From Kitasatospora sp. NBC_01287 (GTDB lineage: Bacteria > Actinomycetota > Actinomycetes > Streptomycetales > Streptomycetaceae): 64,000 nucleotides of DNA. Position 1 is the stretch's first letter, and each line of letters opens with the position of its first letter. The stretch covers positions 29,236-93,235 of the forward strand of contig NZ_JAPEPB010000003.1 in the NCBI RefSeq assembly GCF_026340565.1, in the 5' to 3' direction. The notes beneath the pieces were generated by a model. The model searched no databases and was not told the origin of the DNA. It saw nothing but the letters and a program-made list of their open reading frames with translations. Made by a program: the position numbers and the translations under genes. This document shows, piece after piece, positions 1 to 7,419 of the stretch.

Positions 1-906
1 GCTCCACGCGATCGTGGACCCGCCGGGCATCCACTTGATGGTGTGTTTGGCGGCCTGGTCCCCGGCCATGAACGAGTCCCACAGTGTCTGCCACTGCTCG
101 ATCTGGTCGGGGGACCACGATTCGGGTGCGGACGCGAAGGCCTGGGGAATGTTGCCTTCGGTGAACCGCTCCAGGAAGTAGACCTGGAAGCGGATGTCCG
201 TGTTGGCGTTGAGGAGGATCGTCTCCAGCGGCGCCAACCCGTACGGTGAGTTCGGGCGCTTCCGAAACGGCTCATAGATCAAGTCACCGCGGGTCAACCA
301 GTTCCACGGCAGGCCGTTGATGTACTGGACGTAGGCTTCTGCGCTGCCCCCGGGAGACCGCCCCCAGTAGTCCAGCAGCGGGGCGATCGTGGTCCCGTCG
401 ACGTTCATGAGACCGATCGCGTCACCGCGCCGGTTCCGCAGCCGGTAGAGGGCACCGGCGTCGTAGGCGAGAACGTCGTACAGGTAGGCGGACAGCCAGG
501 TCGAGAACGGGGTTTGACGGTCTGGCCGCGCCAGGGCCGCCATGCCAACGTTGATTGCGTCGGCCACATCACCGTCGAAGTGCGGGGCGGCGACCAGCGA
601 CCAGTCCAGGGACCGGATCGAGTCGATCCTGTGCCAGATGCACATCTGGGCGACGTCGTAGGACTCGATGAGACCGCGGAGACTGTCAAAGCTGACCCGC
701 TCGTGCGATCGGGGCCGGGCACTGGTGTTGTAGCTGGTGACGTACTCGTGGGCGCGGGGTGTGCGGGAGTAGCCGTCGTACGGGCTGATGGGTGTGCCGG
801 GTGAGAACGGCGCGGAGGGCGTCATCAGGGCGGCGTTCTCACCGGCGGTCATCGCGGCTGGGGCGCCCGACCCGAACGTTTTGGTGAGGCGGCGGGGGTC
901 GGGCAC
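1..906 (-). CDS. phage portal protein (N-terminal 302 codons; gene runs off left edge)
   Basis: Dodecameric portals form the DNA entry channel of the capsid and dock terminase. The reading frame is open from a GTG at 906 to base 1, so the C-terminus is missing. A strong AAGGGGGG ribosome site lies 5 bases before the GTG, in the short gap after the TerL stop. Visible features fit a portal: an N-terminal wing-like region, a Pro-Tyr-Gly plus Ala-Pro-Leu-Glu segment followed by a Phe-Gln-x-Tyr-Phe-Leu-Glu stretch, and a Trp-Asp-Ser-Phe-Met region. Its place directly after terS and terL is the usual phage order. The exact portal family was not settled by eye. Confidence 0.85.
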   Translation of the reverse strand, partial: MPDPRRLTKTFGSGAPAAMTAGENAALMTPSAPFSPGTPISPYDGYSRTPRAHEYVTSYNTSARPRSHERVSFDSLRGLIESYDVAQMCIWHRIDSIRSLDWSLVAAPHFDGDVADAINVGMAALARPDRQTPFSTWLSAYLYDVLAYDAGALYRLRNRRGDAIGLMNVDGTTIAPLLDYWGRSPGGSAEAYVQYINGLPWNWLTRGDLIYEPFRKRPNSPYGLAPLETILLNANTDIRFQVYFLERFTEGNIPQAFASAPESWSPDQIEQWQTLWDSFMAGDQAAKHTIKWMPGGSTIAWS

Positions 907-921
907 GTGGACCCCCCTTGG

Positions 922-2529
922 TTATCGGCGTGCGGCTCGAAAGGCGGCGTCTCGGGCGGCTTTGTGAATGTCGGCTGGGTCTTCGGGGTTGCCTGGGGTT
1001 GCCTGCTCGAGGGCGGGTTCGGCGGCAGGAGCGGTGGCGGCCTCGGCCTTGCGGCGCGCGTACGCCAGCCAGGCTTGGGCGCCGGTGCCGTCGAGGAGCA
1101 TTTGCGCGAGGGCTTGGCTGGTGGCGTCGACCTGGTCGTCGTGCGCCGCGTTGGGGAACCCTGCAGCCTCGTCGATGAGTTCCTCGGGGTCGAACAGGGC
1201 GATCCCCGCCTCCGGGAGGAACACGTTGCCGGCCTCGATGACCGGGGCGACGGCGTTGGCCCGCGCGTACTTCGACTCGGTCGGGTTGATGGCCACGATC
1301 CCGGGGATCTTCGACTTGAGAGTGTCGATGATCGCCGTGCCGTTCGCCTTGTCCTCCACGTACTTGGCGGTGGCTTGCGGCCAGCGGGCGGCCATCGCGG
1401 TGAATGCGGTGACCGTGTCCGTGAACGAGAGGCGCTTGTGGACCTGGTCGAGGAGGTACACGTTGGCGCCGCGCCGGGCCCACACCTGGCCGACGACGTA
1501 GTCGCTGCTCTTGGTGTCTTTGAAGGCCATGTCCCACGACATGACGATCTCGTCCGCCTCGTCGACCCGGTAGGCGTCCGGTCGGTGAGGGTGCTGTGAC
1601 CACAGGGGGGTGGTGTAGCGGCGCCACCAGTGGCGCTGCCACACGTTCCCCGCATCAGGAGAGGGGCGGCCCTGGTAGAGGGCGTTGAACACCCGGCTGC
1701 CGGCCTGAATACGGATTGCTTCCCATTCGGTGTCGGTGCGGCCTCGGGCCGAGGTGAGCCATTGTCCCGGCTCGCGGCCCAGGGGGTCGCTCTCGCCCTT
1801 TGTGGGGTCGTGGTCGGCGAGCGCTGGGATGTTGACGACTCGCCAGCGGTGTCCGTCGTCGGCGGCAAGGAACCGTCCGGCGAGGTCGTCTTCGTGCCAC
1901 CTGGTGTTGATCAGGATGACGGGGGCGCCGGGGGCGAGGCGTGTTGATCCGACGGACTGCCACCAGCCCCATACCCGGTCCCGGTAGTAGGCGGAGTCGG
2001 CCTGTGATTTGTCGGAGAACGGGTCGTCGATAACGAGGGCCTCGGCGGGTTTGCCGGTGAGGCCGCCGCCGATGCCGACGCAGACGATGCCGCCGCGGTG
2101 CCCTTCGAGTTGCCACCGTTTAGCGGATCCGTAGTCGCGGGCGATCCGCAGGCCGATGTCGAAAGTTCCTTCGTCGCCGTCGTTGACGGTGATCCAGTTG
2201 CGGACGTCGCGGCCGAAACCTTCGGCGAGAGGCTGGCTGTAGGAGACGATCGCGATGCGGAGTTCGGGGTCGCGGGCGAGCGCCCACAGCGATCCGATCT
2301 TCGTGACGCGGCTCGACTTGCCCTCTTGGGGCGGCAGGCTGATGATCAGCCGGGCGCCGGGGGTCGAGTAGGCCCAGGCGATCTCACGGTCGATCCGGTC
2401 GAGTGCCGGGGTCTGCACTGTGGTGGGGTCGACCAGGGCGGCCAGGTCGCCGGGGGTCGACCACTGTGGTTGCCCGTCGCCGCGTTCCAGCTTGTCGGCC
2501 AGCAGTGTCATTGCGTCGAGCCGTGGCAC
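922..2529 (-). CDS. terL: terminase large subunit (ATPase-nuclease)
   Basis: Packaging motor that cuts concatemeric phage DNA and pumps it into the prohead. About 535 residues, normal length. The N-terminal ATPase has a Walker A of the PPQEGKS type near residue 67, a Walker B ending in IDDP, and a coupling motif INTRWHEDD. The C-terminal RNase H-fold nuclease shows acidic motifs in SWDMAFKD, a VEDKANG segment, and a final HDDQVDA. Start is GTG 2529, 10 bases after the terS stop. Alternative: none serious; the subfamily (cos or headful) cannot be told from sequence alone. Confidence 0.95.
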   Translation of the reverse strand: MPRLDAMTLLADKLERGDGQPQWSTPGDLAALVDPTTVQTPALDRIDREIAWAYSTPGARLIISLPPQEGKSSRVTKIGSLWALARDPELRIAIVSYSQPLAEGFGRDVRNWITVNDGDEGTFDIGLRIARDYGSAKRWQLEGHRGGIVCVGIGGGLTGKPAEALVIDDPFSDKSQADSAYYRDRVWGWWQSVGSTRLAPGAPVILINTRWHEDDLAGRFLAADDGHRWRVVNIPALADHDPTKGESDPLGREPGQWLTSARGRTDTEWEAIRIQAGSRVFNALYQGRPSPDAGNVWQRHWWRRYTTPLWSQHPHRPDAYRVDEADEIVMSWDMAFKDTKSSDYVVGQVWARRGANVYLLDQVHKRLSFTDTVTAFTAMAARWPQATAKYVEDKANGTAIIDTLKSKIPGIVAINPTESKYARANAVAPVIEAGNVFLPEAGIALFDPEELIDEAAGFPNAAHDDQVDATSQALAQMLLDGTGAQAWLAYARRKAEAATAPAAEPALEQATPGNPEDPADIHKAARDAAFRAARR

Positions 2530-2539
2530 GGCTCACCGC

Positions 2540-3109
2540 CTATCCGGAGACGGCCCTGAGCTTTCGGGCCATGACCTGCTTGACCTTGACGGCTTGATCG
2601 CCGGTGATTCCGATTGCGGCGAGTCCGGCTTGGACGGCGTCCATCAGCAGCTTCGCCTTGCTTTCTTCGATGCGGGCGAGCCGGCCGTCGATGTCGAGGC
2701 GGGCGATGGTGGACAGGACGGTGTTGGCCCGGTCCATGGCCCGTTCGTACATTTGCACCTCAGCGCGGAGCTGTTCAGCCCCGGCGTGGCCTTCGTACCG
2801 GATTTCGTCTCCGAGGCGGTTGACGAGGGCGGCGGTGGCTTTCTGCCAGGCGACGACCTGGCCTGCGAGCTGGGACAGGGCGGTGAGGGGGTCGTCGACT
2901 GGGGTGACGTCGAGTTCGGCGAGTACCACCTGGACCTCCCGATCGGCCTTGATCTTCGCGGCTTTGATCTTCTGCCCGCCGGTGTTCCCGCCGTGGAGGC
3001 GGCAATGTCCGATTCCTGGGTGTGGCGTACCCCAGCCTGCGGCGAGGGTGCAGAACTCCTTCGAGTCCTCTTGTCTCGTCTTCGCGCCGCACTTGGGCTT
3101 CTCCGACAC
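2540..3109 (-). CDS. terS: terminase small subunit-like protein with Cys/His knuckle
   Basis: Likely DNA-recognition subunit of the terminase, placed directly upstream of terL. The N-terminus has a compact zinc-knuckle-like segment (Cys-Gly-Ala-Lys ... Cys-x-Leu ... Gly-Trp-Gly-Thr-x-His-x-Gly-x-Gly-x-Cys-x-x-His-Gly-Gly), a type often found next to actinophage terminases. The rest is helical, with a tetramer-like coiled region. GTG 3109 is preferred because AGGAAGG lies 7 bases before it; an in-frame ATG at 3169, two bases after the upstream stop, would add 20 Arg/Ser-rich residues. Function is inferred mostly from position. Confidence 0.75.
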   Translation of the reverse strand: MSEKPKCGAKTRQEDSKEFCTLAAGWGTPHPGIGHCRLHGGNTGGQKIKAAKIKADREVQVVLAELDVTPVDDPLTALSQLAGQVVAWQKATAALVNRLGDEIRYEGHAGAEQLRAEVQMYERAMDRANTVLSTIARLDIDGRLARIEESKAKLLMDAVQAGLAAIGITGDQAVKVKQVMARKLRAVSG

Positions 3110-3171
3110 GGTGCCGCCTTCCTGGGCGGCTCGCCTGCTGGGAGAGAGTCTGGCGTCGTCGCGCCCCATGG

Positions 3172-3411
3172 TCAGGCGGTGGGCGGGGTGTTGAGGTTCT
3201 TGGCGTCGTCGACGGCCTCGGTGACCAGCTGTTCGGCGTCGGTCTTCACCTCGTCGACGACCGGCTTCGCGTCCTGGGCGACCTGCATCTCGTCGGCGTG
3301 AGCCTCGGTGGCGAGGGTGGTCTCGTCGCCGTGGAGCTTGTCGAGGACGGCGTGGAATTTGGTGACGAGGGAGTTGAACTCTGCGCGGAGCTCGTCGGCA
3401 ATCTTGGACAT
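3172..3411 (-). CDS. small acidic helical protein, unknown function
   Basis: 79 residues, ATG 3411 with AAGGAG 6 bases upstream. Rich in Ala, Asp, Glu, Val and Lys with heptad-like spacing, so probably one long amphipathic or coiled-coil helix. It sits immediately before terS. No family recognised. A longer upstream frame to 3972 is Arg/Pro-rich and looks like noise, so it was not used. Confidence 0.6.
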   Translation of the reverse strand: MSKIADELRAEFNSLVTKFHAVLDKLHGDETTLATEAHADEMQVAQDAKPVVDEVKTDAEQLVTEAVDDAKNLNTPPTA

Positions 3412-3437
3412 CGTGATCTCCTTGCGGTGAGGGTGGG

Positions 3438-3608
3438 TTACTTCGTGTCGCCGGCGCACCGCTTGCACGGCGCCTGCCTGTGGTGCACGTGGCAGGACAG
3501 GTCGCGCACCGGCTCGTAACGGGGCGCGGGCCCGTTGTAGAACGCGTACTGGCGGGCGAGCTTGCGGGACGCGTAGCGTCGCTGCGAGCGGGTGGGGAGA
3601 ACGAGCAT
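3438..3608 (-). CDS. 56-residue Cys/His microprotein
   Basis: ATG 3608 with GAAGGAG 9 bases upstream. The N-terminus is basic; the C-terminus carries Cys-x-Val-His-His ... Cys-x-x-Cys, able to bind one zinc ion. Similar zinc-knuckle microproteins recur through the whole element. Unknown function. Confidence 0.55.
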   Translation of the reverse strand: MLVLPTRSQRRYASRKLARQYAFYNGPAPRYEPVRDLSCHVHHRQAPCKRCAGDTK

Positions 3609-3638
3609 GAGGGAGTGCTCCTTCGCGGTGAGGGTCGG

Positions 3639-3899
3639 TCAGTGCCTGGCGTTGCGTACGGCTGCGGCGGTGGGCGGGTCGTCGGGGTGGTGGTGGCGGC
3701 AGACGACCCAGTTGGTGCCGTCCACTGGGTGCCGGGCGATTCGCCAGCAACCGCGGACGTGGCAGTTGTGGCGGCGCCACATGCTGATGAGGCCGCCGAT
3801 GATGGCGAGTTCGCTCACGTCGGAGCCGACACCGGACCAGAGGAGGTATGCGGGGCCGGACGGGTTGTCGAGGCCGAAGAAGTGCGCGAGCCAGTGCAC
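3639..3899 (-). CDS. small membrane protein with Cys/His tail
   Basis: 86 residues, GTG 3899 after GAGGAG. A hydrophobic segment near residues 18-40 (Leu-Leu-Trp-Ser-Gly-Val-Gly ... Ile-Ile-Gly-Gly-Leu) is followed by a conserved-looking tail with His-Asn-Cys-His-x-x-x-Cys-Trp-Arg and Cys-Arg-His-His-His. I recognise this pattern as recurrent in Streptomyces phages near packaging genes, but no function is known to me. Confidence 0.65.
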   Translation of the reverse strand: MHWLAHFFGLDNPSGPAYLLWSGVGSDVSELAIIGGLISMWRRHNCHVRGCWRIARHPVDGTNWVVCRHHHPDDPPTAAAVRNARH

Positions 3900-3908
3900 G
3901 GCGCCTCC

Positions 3909-4094
3909 TCAGTCGGGCAGGAAGTCGGCGGTGCGGCCGCGGGATTGGCAGGGTTCCGCGTTGTGCCACCACTTGGTTTCACCAAGCCACGCTGGCTGCC
4001 CGCAGCGGGTGCAGGTTCCGGGGATCGGGTCCCAGTCGTCAGGCGGCGTGAACGGGGCGTCGAGGGCGCGGGTGGCCTGGTCGTGCTGGGTCAC
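3909..4094 (-). CDS. 61-residue zinc-binding microprotein
   Basis: GTG 4094 overlaps the stop of the upstream gene (GTGA), indicating translational coupling. Contains Cys-Thr-Arg-Cys-Gly and a later Cys, plus a Trp-rich middle. Unknown function; likely a structural zinc knuckle. Confidence 0.55.
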   Translation of the reverse strand: MTQHDQATRALDAPFTPPDDWDPIPGTCTRCGQPAWLGETKWWHNAEPCQSRGRTADFLPD

Positions 4095-4198
4095 TCGGCT
4101 CCTGCTGATCGTGCGTGGAGGAGGGCGCATCGGGTGGAGCAGTATTCGCCGTCCATGTCTGGTGGGATGCGGTGCCCGCACCACAGGCAGTCGGCCAC
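4091..4198 (-). CDS. 35-residue zinc-finger microprotein
   Basis: GTG 4198 has GGAGGAG 6 bases upstream. The sequence has Cys-Leu-Trp-Cys-Gly-His ... Tyr-Cys-Ser-x-Arg-Cys, the four-Cys treble-clef arrangement seen in zinc ribbons that read 'C-x2-C ... C-x3-C'. Its stop overlaps the next GTG. Very short but well supported by the ribosome site and coupling. Confidence 0.5.
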   Translation of the reverse strand: MADCLWCGHRIPPDMDGEYCSTRCALLHARSAGAE

Positions 4199-4223
4199 CG
4201 TGTGCTCCTCCCTTGAGGGTTGT

Positions 4224-4278
4224 GGGGTCCCGTGGTCGGCGTCGGCGCCCTCGGAGTGCCGGACAACTACGGGACCCC
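4224..4278 (-). terminator. 10-bp inverted repeat, possible terminator
   Basis: GGGGTCCCGT (4224-4233) and ACGGGACCCC (4269-4278) are perfect inverted arms with a 35-base loop, located between a HTH gene and the next minus-strand gene. No U tract, and the loop is long, so it could instead be an mRNA structure or operator. Confidence 0.35.
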
Positions 4279-4351
4279 CCGGGCCCTGCGCCACCCTCGG
4301 GACGCGGGCCGTCCCGCCTCGACGCCCGCAGGGGGTGCGGGCCGGCGGGAG

Positions 4352-4594
4352 TTAGGCGGCTGCGGCGCGAGGCTGGTAGGACGCTGCGGCCTCGCGGACT
4401 TCCGGCAGGGAGTACATGGTCCGGTAGAGGTGGCCCTGGCCAGAGGGGCGGCCGTCACCGGGGAAGCGGTGGATCTTTCCGCGCCGCGCCCACTGACGAA
4501 GCACCTGCTGCGGAACGCCGGTCTCCGCCTCGGCCTCGTGTGCGTAGACGAGATGCTCGGGGACGACTTCGAGAAGGACACGGTCCACGGACAC
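4352..4594 (-). CDS. MerR-like HTH DNA-binding protein
   Basis: 80 residues. A helix-turn-helix is visible around residues 18-40 (His-Glu-Ala-Glu ... Gly-Val-Pro-x-x-Val-Leu-Arg-Gln-Trp-Ala-Arg-Arg-Gly-Lys-Ile), followed by a wing with Gly-Gln-Gly-His-Leu-Tyr and a short helix. This is the excisionase/MerR-type fold used by phage regulators and by DNA-binding parts of helicase loaders. Starts at GTG 4594 or GTG 4588; the latter has a G-rich ribosome site. Confidence 0.6.
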   Translation of the reverse strand: MSVDRVLLEVVPEHLVYAHEAEAETGVPQQVLRQWARRGKIHRFPGDGRPSGQGHLYRTMYSLPEVREAAASYQPRAAAA

Positions 4595-4608
4595 CCCCGG
4601 ACATGCGT

Positions 4609-4637
4609 GAAGGCCCCCACCGATGGTGGAGGCCTTC
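4609..4637 (-). terminator. stem-loop terminator after GIY-YIG/HTH gene
   Basis: Arms GAAGGCC-c-CCACC (4609-4621) and GGTGG-a-GGCCTTC (4625-4637) form a 12-bp stem with a three-base loop. It lies between the stop at 4701 and the next minus-strand start at 4594, the expected place for a terminator. Confidence 0.6.
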
Positions 4638-4700
4638 CAGGTTCTGGGCGCAGTAGTACTGCTGGATCGGAGTGTGACACCTCCCCGGGGATCTTGTCCA

Positions 4701-5498
4701 CTACGCGGAAAGCGTGGCCTCGTCGTCGGTCCAGCCAGTCCACGGTGCGTTCAGGCGCGCAAGGTACCTCAGGTGGTCGATGTAGAAGAGCTGGTGACCA
4801 CGAGAGTTGTAGCCGACGGGGGAGATTCGCCCTCGATGAACCCAGCCGTGAAGCGTGCTCTTCTTGACGCCGAGACGCGTGCAACCATCTGCGGCGGTGA
4901 CCATCTCCGTCGTGGCTGGTGGCGGGAGTTCGACGGCGTAGCGAGGATGCACCCATCCCAGAGTCGGCCACGCCGGGTCGGGAGAGCCGTGTTGGTCCCG
5001 CACAGTCGAGATATGGGAAAGGAGATCCGAGGCCGGGGTGAAGTACTCCTGGTTCGCGGCGATCCGAAGGTGCGCGAACTGCGTGTGCCGTTCAGCTTCA
5101 AGTGCGTAACCGCCGGGTTCGAACGCCATGATCTCGTCGGGCAGGAGGCTCCGAAAGCGCTTCACGGGCGAAGCAGTGGTGCCGATCTTGATTGCTTCGC
5201 TGCGGCGTATGTAGTAGACGATCGCGCCAGTGGTCGGGTGGACAGTGTCAGCATGGCCGGACTGGGTTCCCATCGACCTGCTCCGCACCTGCTTCTGACG
5301 TCCAAGCTGGATGGCAATCGCGATGGTCGCCTCGTTCAGCTCGACGCCCCCGCCCTGCATGTCCCGGAGGACGGCCGCGATGTATGGAAAGGCCGGATCC
5401 GACGTGTCGACCAGCTCAATTAGGCCCGCCATGCTTGGTCGGACGCCGTAGTTGCCGTCGCTGATTTCGTTGGGGGTGAATGGGCTAGTCTGGCCCAC
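4701..5498 (-). CDS. GIY-YIG-like (MUG113/T5orf172) domain fused to a MerR-type HTH
   Basis: 265 residues from GTG 5498, with AGGAG 5 bases upstream; a TTG at 5522 is the alternative. The middle third has Val-Tyr-Tyr-Ile ... Ile-Lys-Ile-Gly-x-Thr ... Arg-Phe then Glu-Ala-Glu-Arg-x-x-x-x-x-Phe ... Glu-x-Tyr-Phe, the signature of the T5orf172/MUG113 branch of GIY-YIG nucleases. The C-terminal 60 residues are a helix-turn-helix (Ala-Ala-Asp-Gly-x-x-x-Leu-Gly-Val-x-x-x-Thr-Leu-x-x-Trp). A nuclease tethered to a sequence-specific DNA-binding domain suggests a site-specific nicking enzyme or a regulator. Activity is inferred only. Confidence 0.7.
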   Translation of the reverse strand: MGQTSPFTPNEISDGNYGVRPSMAGLIELVDTSDPAFPYIAAVLRDMQGGGVELNEATIAIAIQLGRQKQVRSRSMGTQSGHADTVHPTTGAIVYYIRRSEAIKIGTTASPVKRFRSLLPDEIMAFEPGGYALEAERHTQFAHLRIAANQEYFTPASDLLSHISTVRDQHGSPDPAWPTLGWVHPRYAVELPPPATTEMVTAADGCTRLGVKKSTLHGWVHRGRISPVGYNSRGHQLFYIDHLRYLARLNAPWTGWTDDEATLSA

Positions 5499-5659
5499 GT
5501 CGACTCCTATGCAGTCGGCCAAACCCCGGGACGGTTACCGCCGTCGCCGGGGTACTGTTGTAGGCCAATTATCGCATGTCACAGCACAGTTGGAGTTGAG
5601 TGACAGCCACCCAGCTCAGCCCTCCTCGGGTGCCCATTCGCTGCGATAGTCGGGGTAGC

Positions 5660-5815
5660 TCATCGAGGCAACTGCTTCCCGGTCAGGGCGATCCAGACTT
5701 CCGCAGGCGTCATGGTCGGATTGGGGTCACCAGCCAGTGCGCGGAGCATGGCACGGATCCCATTCCTGATCTCGCGGAGGCATGTCCGCGGGAACGCCAC
5801 CAGATCGCCGGTCAC
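5660..5815 (-). CDS. 51-residue protein, unknown
   Basis: GTG 5815 overlaps the stop of the upstream gene (GTGA). Reads as an amphipathic helical protein with a Thr-Pro-Ala-Glu-Val-Trp end. Its own stop overlaps an ATG for a 15-codon frame (5616-5663) that I could not judge. No family recognised. Confidence 0.45.
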   Translation of the reverse strand: MTGDLVAFPRTCLREIRNGIRAMLRALAGDPNPTMTPAEVWIALTGKQLPR

Positions 5816-5994
5816 TGATGGGCCTCGGCGACCTCGGCTGCGGCGAGGAGCTGTGCGGCCAGGTCTCGCGCCTCAGCGATGCTGAAGCCGCGGACTACCG
5901 CGCCGTGCCGTATCTCCTCGGGGAAGAGCGTGGCGCTCACTCGGACTTCGCCCGCGGGCATCGCATCGACTCGGAACGGGTTCGTGGGTGTCAT
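5812..5994 (-). CDS. 60-residue helical protein, unknown
   Basis: ATG 5994 is chosen for the AGAGG upstream; an earlier in-frame start would intrude into the preceding gene. A beta-rich front (Glu-Val-Arg-Val-Ser-Ala-Thr-Leu-Phe) is followed by an Ala/Leu/Glu helix. Function unknown. Confidence 0.5.
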   Translation of the reverse strand: MTPTNPFRVDAMPAGEVRVSATLFPEEIRHGAVVRGFSIAEARDLAAQLLAAAEVAEAHQ

Positions 5995-5999
5995 GCTGT

Positions 6000-6152
6000 T
6001 CATCCTCTCGCGGGTGCGGCCGTTTCGGGGCTGCCCCATTCGCCGAGCACGATGTCTTCGTGGGGGCCGTGGTGGCCGGGCGGCAGGTTGCAGATGGCGG
6101 TGCAGAGTTCGCCGCCGAGTTGGATGGTGGCGGTGGCGGGGCAGTCGGTCAT
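6000..6152 (-). CDS. 50-residue Cys/His microprotein
   Basis: ATG 6152, weak ribosome site, 13 bases after the stop of the Mrr-like gene. Carries Cys ... Cys-Thr-Ala-Ile-Cys-Asn-Leu-Pro-x-Gly-His-His-Gly-x-His, a pattern common in small actinobacterial zinc-binding proteins. Confidence 0.5.
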   Translation of the reverse strand: MTDCPATATIQLGGELCTAICNLPPGHHGPHEDIVLGEWGSPETAAPARG

Positions 6153-6165
6153 GCGGTCCAGGATG

Positions 6166-6819
6166 TCACTGCCAGGGTGCGGCCCCGGTTCGGCTCGCCC
6201 AGCGGGCCAGGGCGTTCCCATCGAGGGTGCGGATGCCGACCTGCGTCGCGTAGGAGCGTGCTGCGGGGGTGAACGTGGAGGTGGTGACGACGGCTGCGAT
6301 GTCTGCGCCATGGATCTGCCGGGCGGTGCCGCCGACCTTCTGTACGTCACCGGAGCCGACTTTGGTGGTGAGTGCGTAGCGCTTGGCTTGGATGACGAGG
6401 CGTCGGCCGTCGGGAAGGGTGGCGATGACGTCGGCACCGAGGTCCCCTGCGCCGCCGACCACTTGGACGTTGGTGCAGCCGTCGCGGCGGCACAGGGCGG
6501 CGAGGGCGTGCTCGAACTGGCCCGGTGTCATGGCCTGGTAGCTGCCGATGCTAGCGCTGGCCATGCGCGGCCGCATGGTGGCCGGCCTGCGCGGTGCCCG
6601 GACGATGCGCCGAACACGGCGGGGCTTCATGAACCACAGCCCGGCAACGGCCAGGACCAGGATCGGGATCCCGATGGTGGGGGAGCCGATCGCGACCAGC
6701 ACGCTGGCGGTGAGGATGACGGGCGGGGAGAACAGCCCGTACCTGCGGCGTGGTCGACGGATGGTAGTGCGGCGGCGCCCTGGCCGGTAGTTGGTGCGGC
6801 GTCGACGCGGTGCGGCCAC
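6166..6819 (-). CDS. membrane-anchored Mrr-like restriction endonuclease
   Basis: 217 residues, GTG 6819 after AGGGGG. An Arg-rich N-terminus is followed by two closely spaced hydrophobic segments (about residues 30-65), then a Mrr_cat domain. The PD-(D/E)XK core is visible as Gly-Asp-Leu-Gly-Ala-Asp-Val-Ile ... Val-Ile-Gln-Ala-Lys-Arg-Tyr, with the later Val-Val-Thr-Thr-Ser-Thr-Phe strand typical of the family. Similar TM-plus-Mrr proteins accompany transfer genes on Streptomyces integrative elements, to my knowledge. Role could be DNA processing at the membrane or defence. The catalytic pattern is intact. Confidence 0.8.
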   Translation of the reverse strand: MAAPRRRRTNYRPGRRRTTIRRPRRRYGLFSPPVILTASVLVAIGSPTIGIPILVLAVAGLWFMKPRRVRRIVRAPRRPATMRPRMASASIGSYQAMTPGQFEHALAALCRRDGCTNVQVVGGAGDLGADVIATLPDGRRLVIQAKRYALTTKVGSGDVQKVGGTARQIHGADIAAVVTTSTFTPAARSYATQVGIRTLDGNALARWASRTGAAPWQ

Positions 6820-6878
6820 AGAGTCCCCCTCGGTGTGAGGTTCCAGTGTGGTGCACCGCGCCGACGGGTGGGCGGTGT

Positions 6879-7406
6879 TCAGCTGATCGTGCTGCTGGTC
6901 GTGTGGTTGCTCGCCGAATTGATGGAGCCGGTTGCCCGGCCGAGCCAGCCGGTAGCGGTGTTCGTGACGTGCTGGTGGTACTCCTCACGGCGGTTGATGT
7001 GGTTGACGATCCGCTTGGGTGCCTTGGCCTTCCCGATCGCCATCAGCGCCGCAGCGGCAAGGAGGGTACCGGCCCCGACGCCGGCGGCCGCGACGGCTGA
7101 CACGAGTTCAGCGGCGCCGACGCCGACTCCGGCGGCGAGGATGCCTCCGCCGGCGAGCATCGCGCCGCGGCCGACCATCTGGGCGGCTTGCGGGTCGGCG
7201 AGCATCTGGGGCTGGGCGTAGATGATCGGCGGGTGCCCGTAGTAGGGGGTGCCGTCGACACCGATGATGACGCCGGGAACGGCGGGGCTCGCAGCGGGGA
7301 TGATCGTGGGCTGCGGGGGTGGCACGTATGGGGCGAGCTGGGCGGGGATCGTGGTGTTCGGCTCGAGCAGTGTCGTGATCGTCGCGGGGGCGGTGTCCTG
7401 ATACAT
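6879..7406 (-). CDS. glycine-rich membrane protein (Spd-like)
   Basis: 175 residues from ATG 7406, which has AGGAG at good spacing. A Pro/Ile-rich N-terminus precedes two Gly/Ala-rich hydrophobic segments around residues 85-125, then a basic His/Arg tail. It is encoded between the translocase and the Mrr-like gene. Streptomyces conjugative elements carry small membrane proteins (Spd, for intramycelial spread) in this position; the assignment is by topology and context, not sequence identity. Confidence 0.6.
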   Translation of the reverse strand: MYQDTAPATITTLLEPNTTIPAQLAPYVPPPQPTIIPAASPAVPGVIIGVDGTPYYGHPPIIYAQPQMLADPQAAQMVGRGAMLAGGGILAAGVGVGAAELVSAVAAAGVGAGTLLAAAALMAIGKAKAPKRIVNHINRREEYHQHVTNTATGWLGRATGSINSASNHTTSSTIS

Positions 7407-7419
7407 GAGGGTCTCCTGG

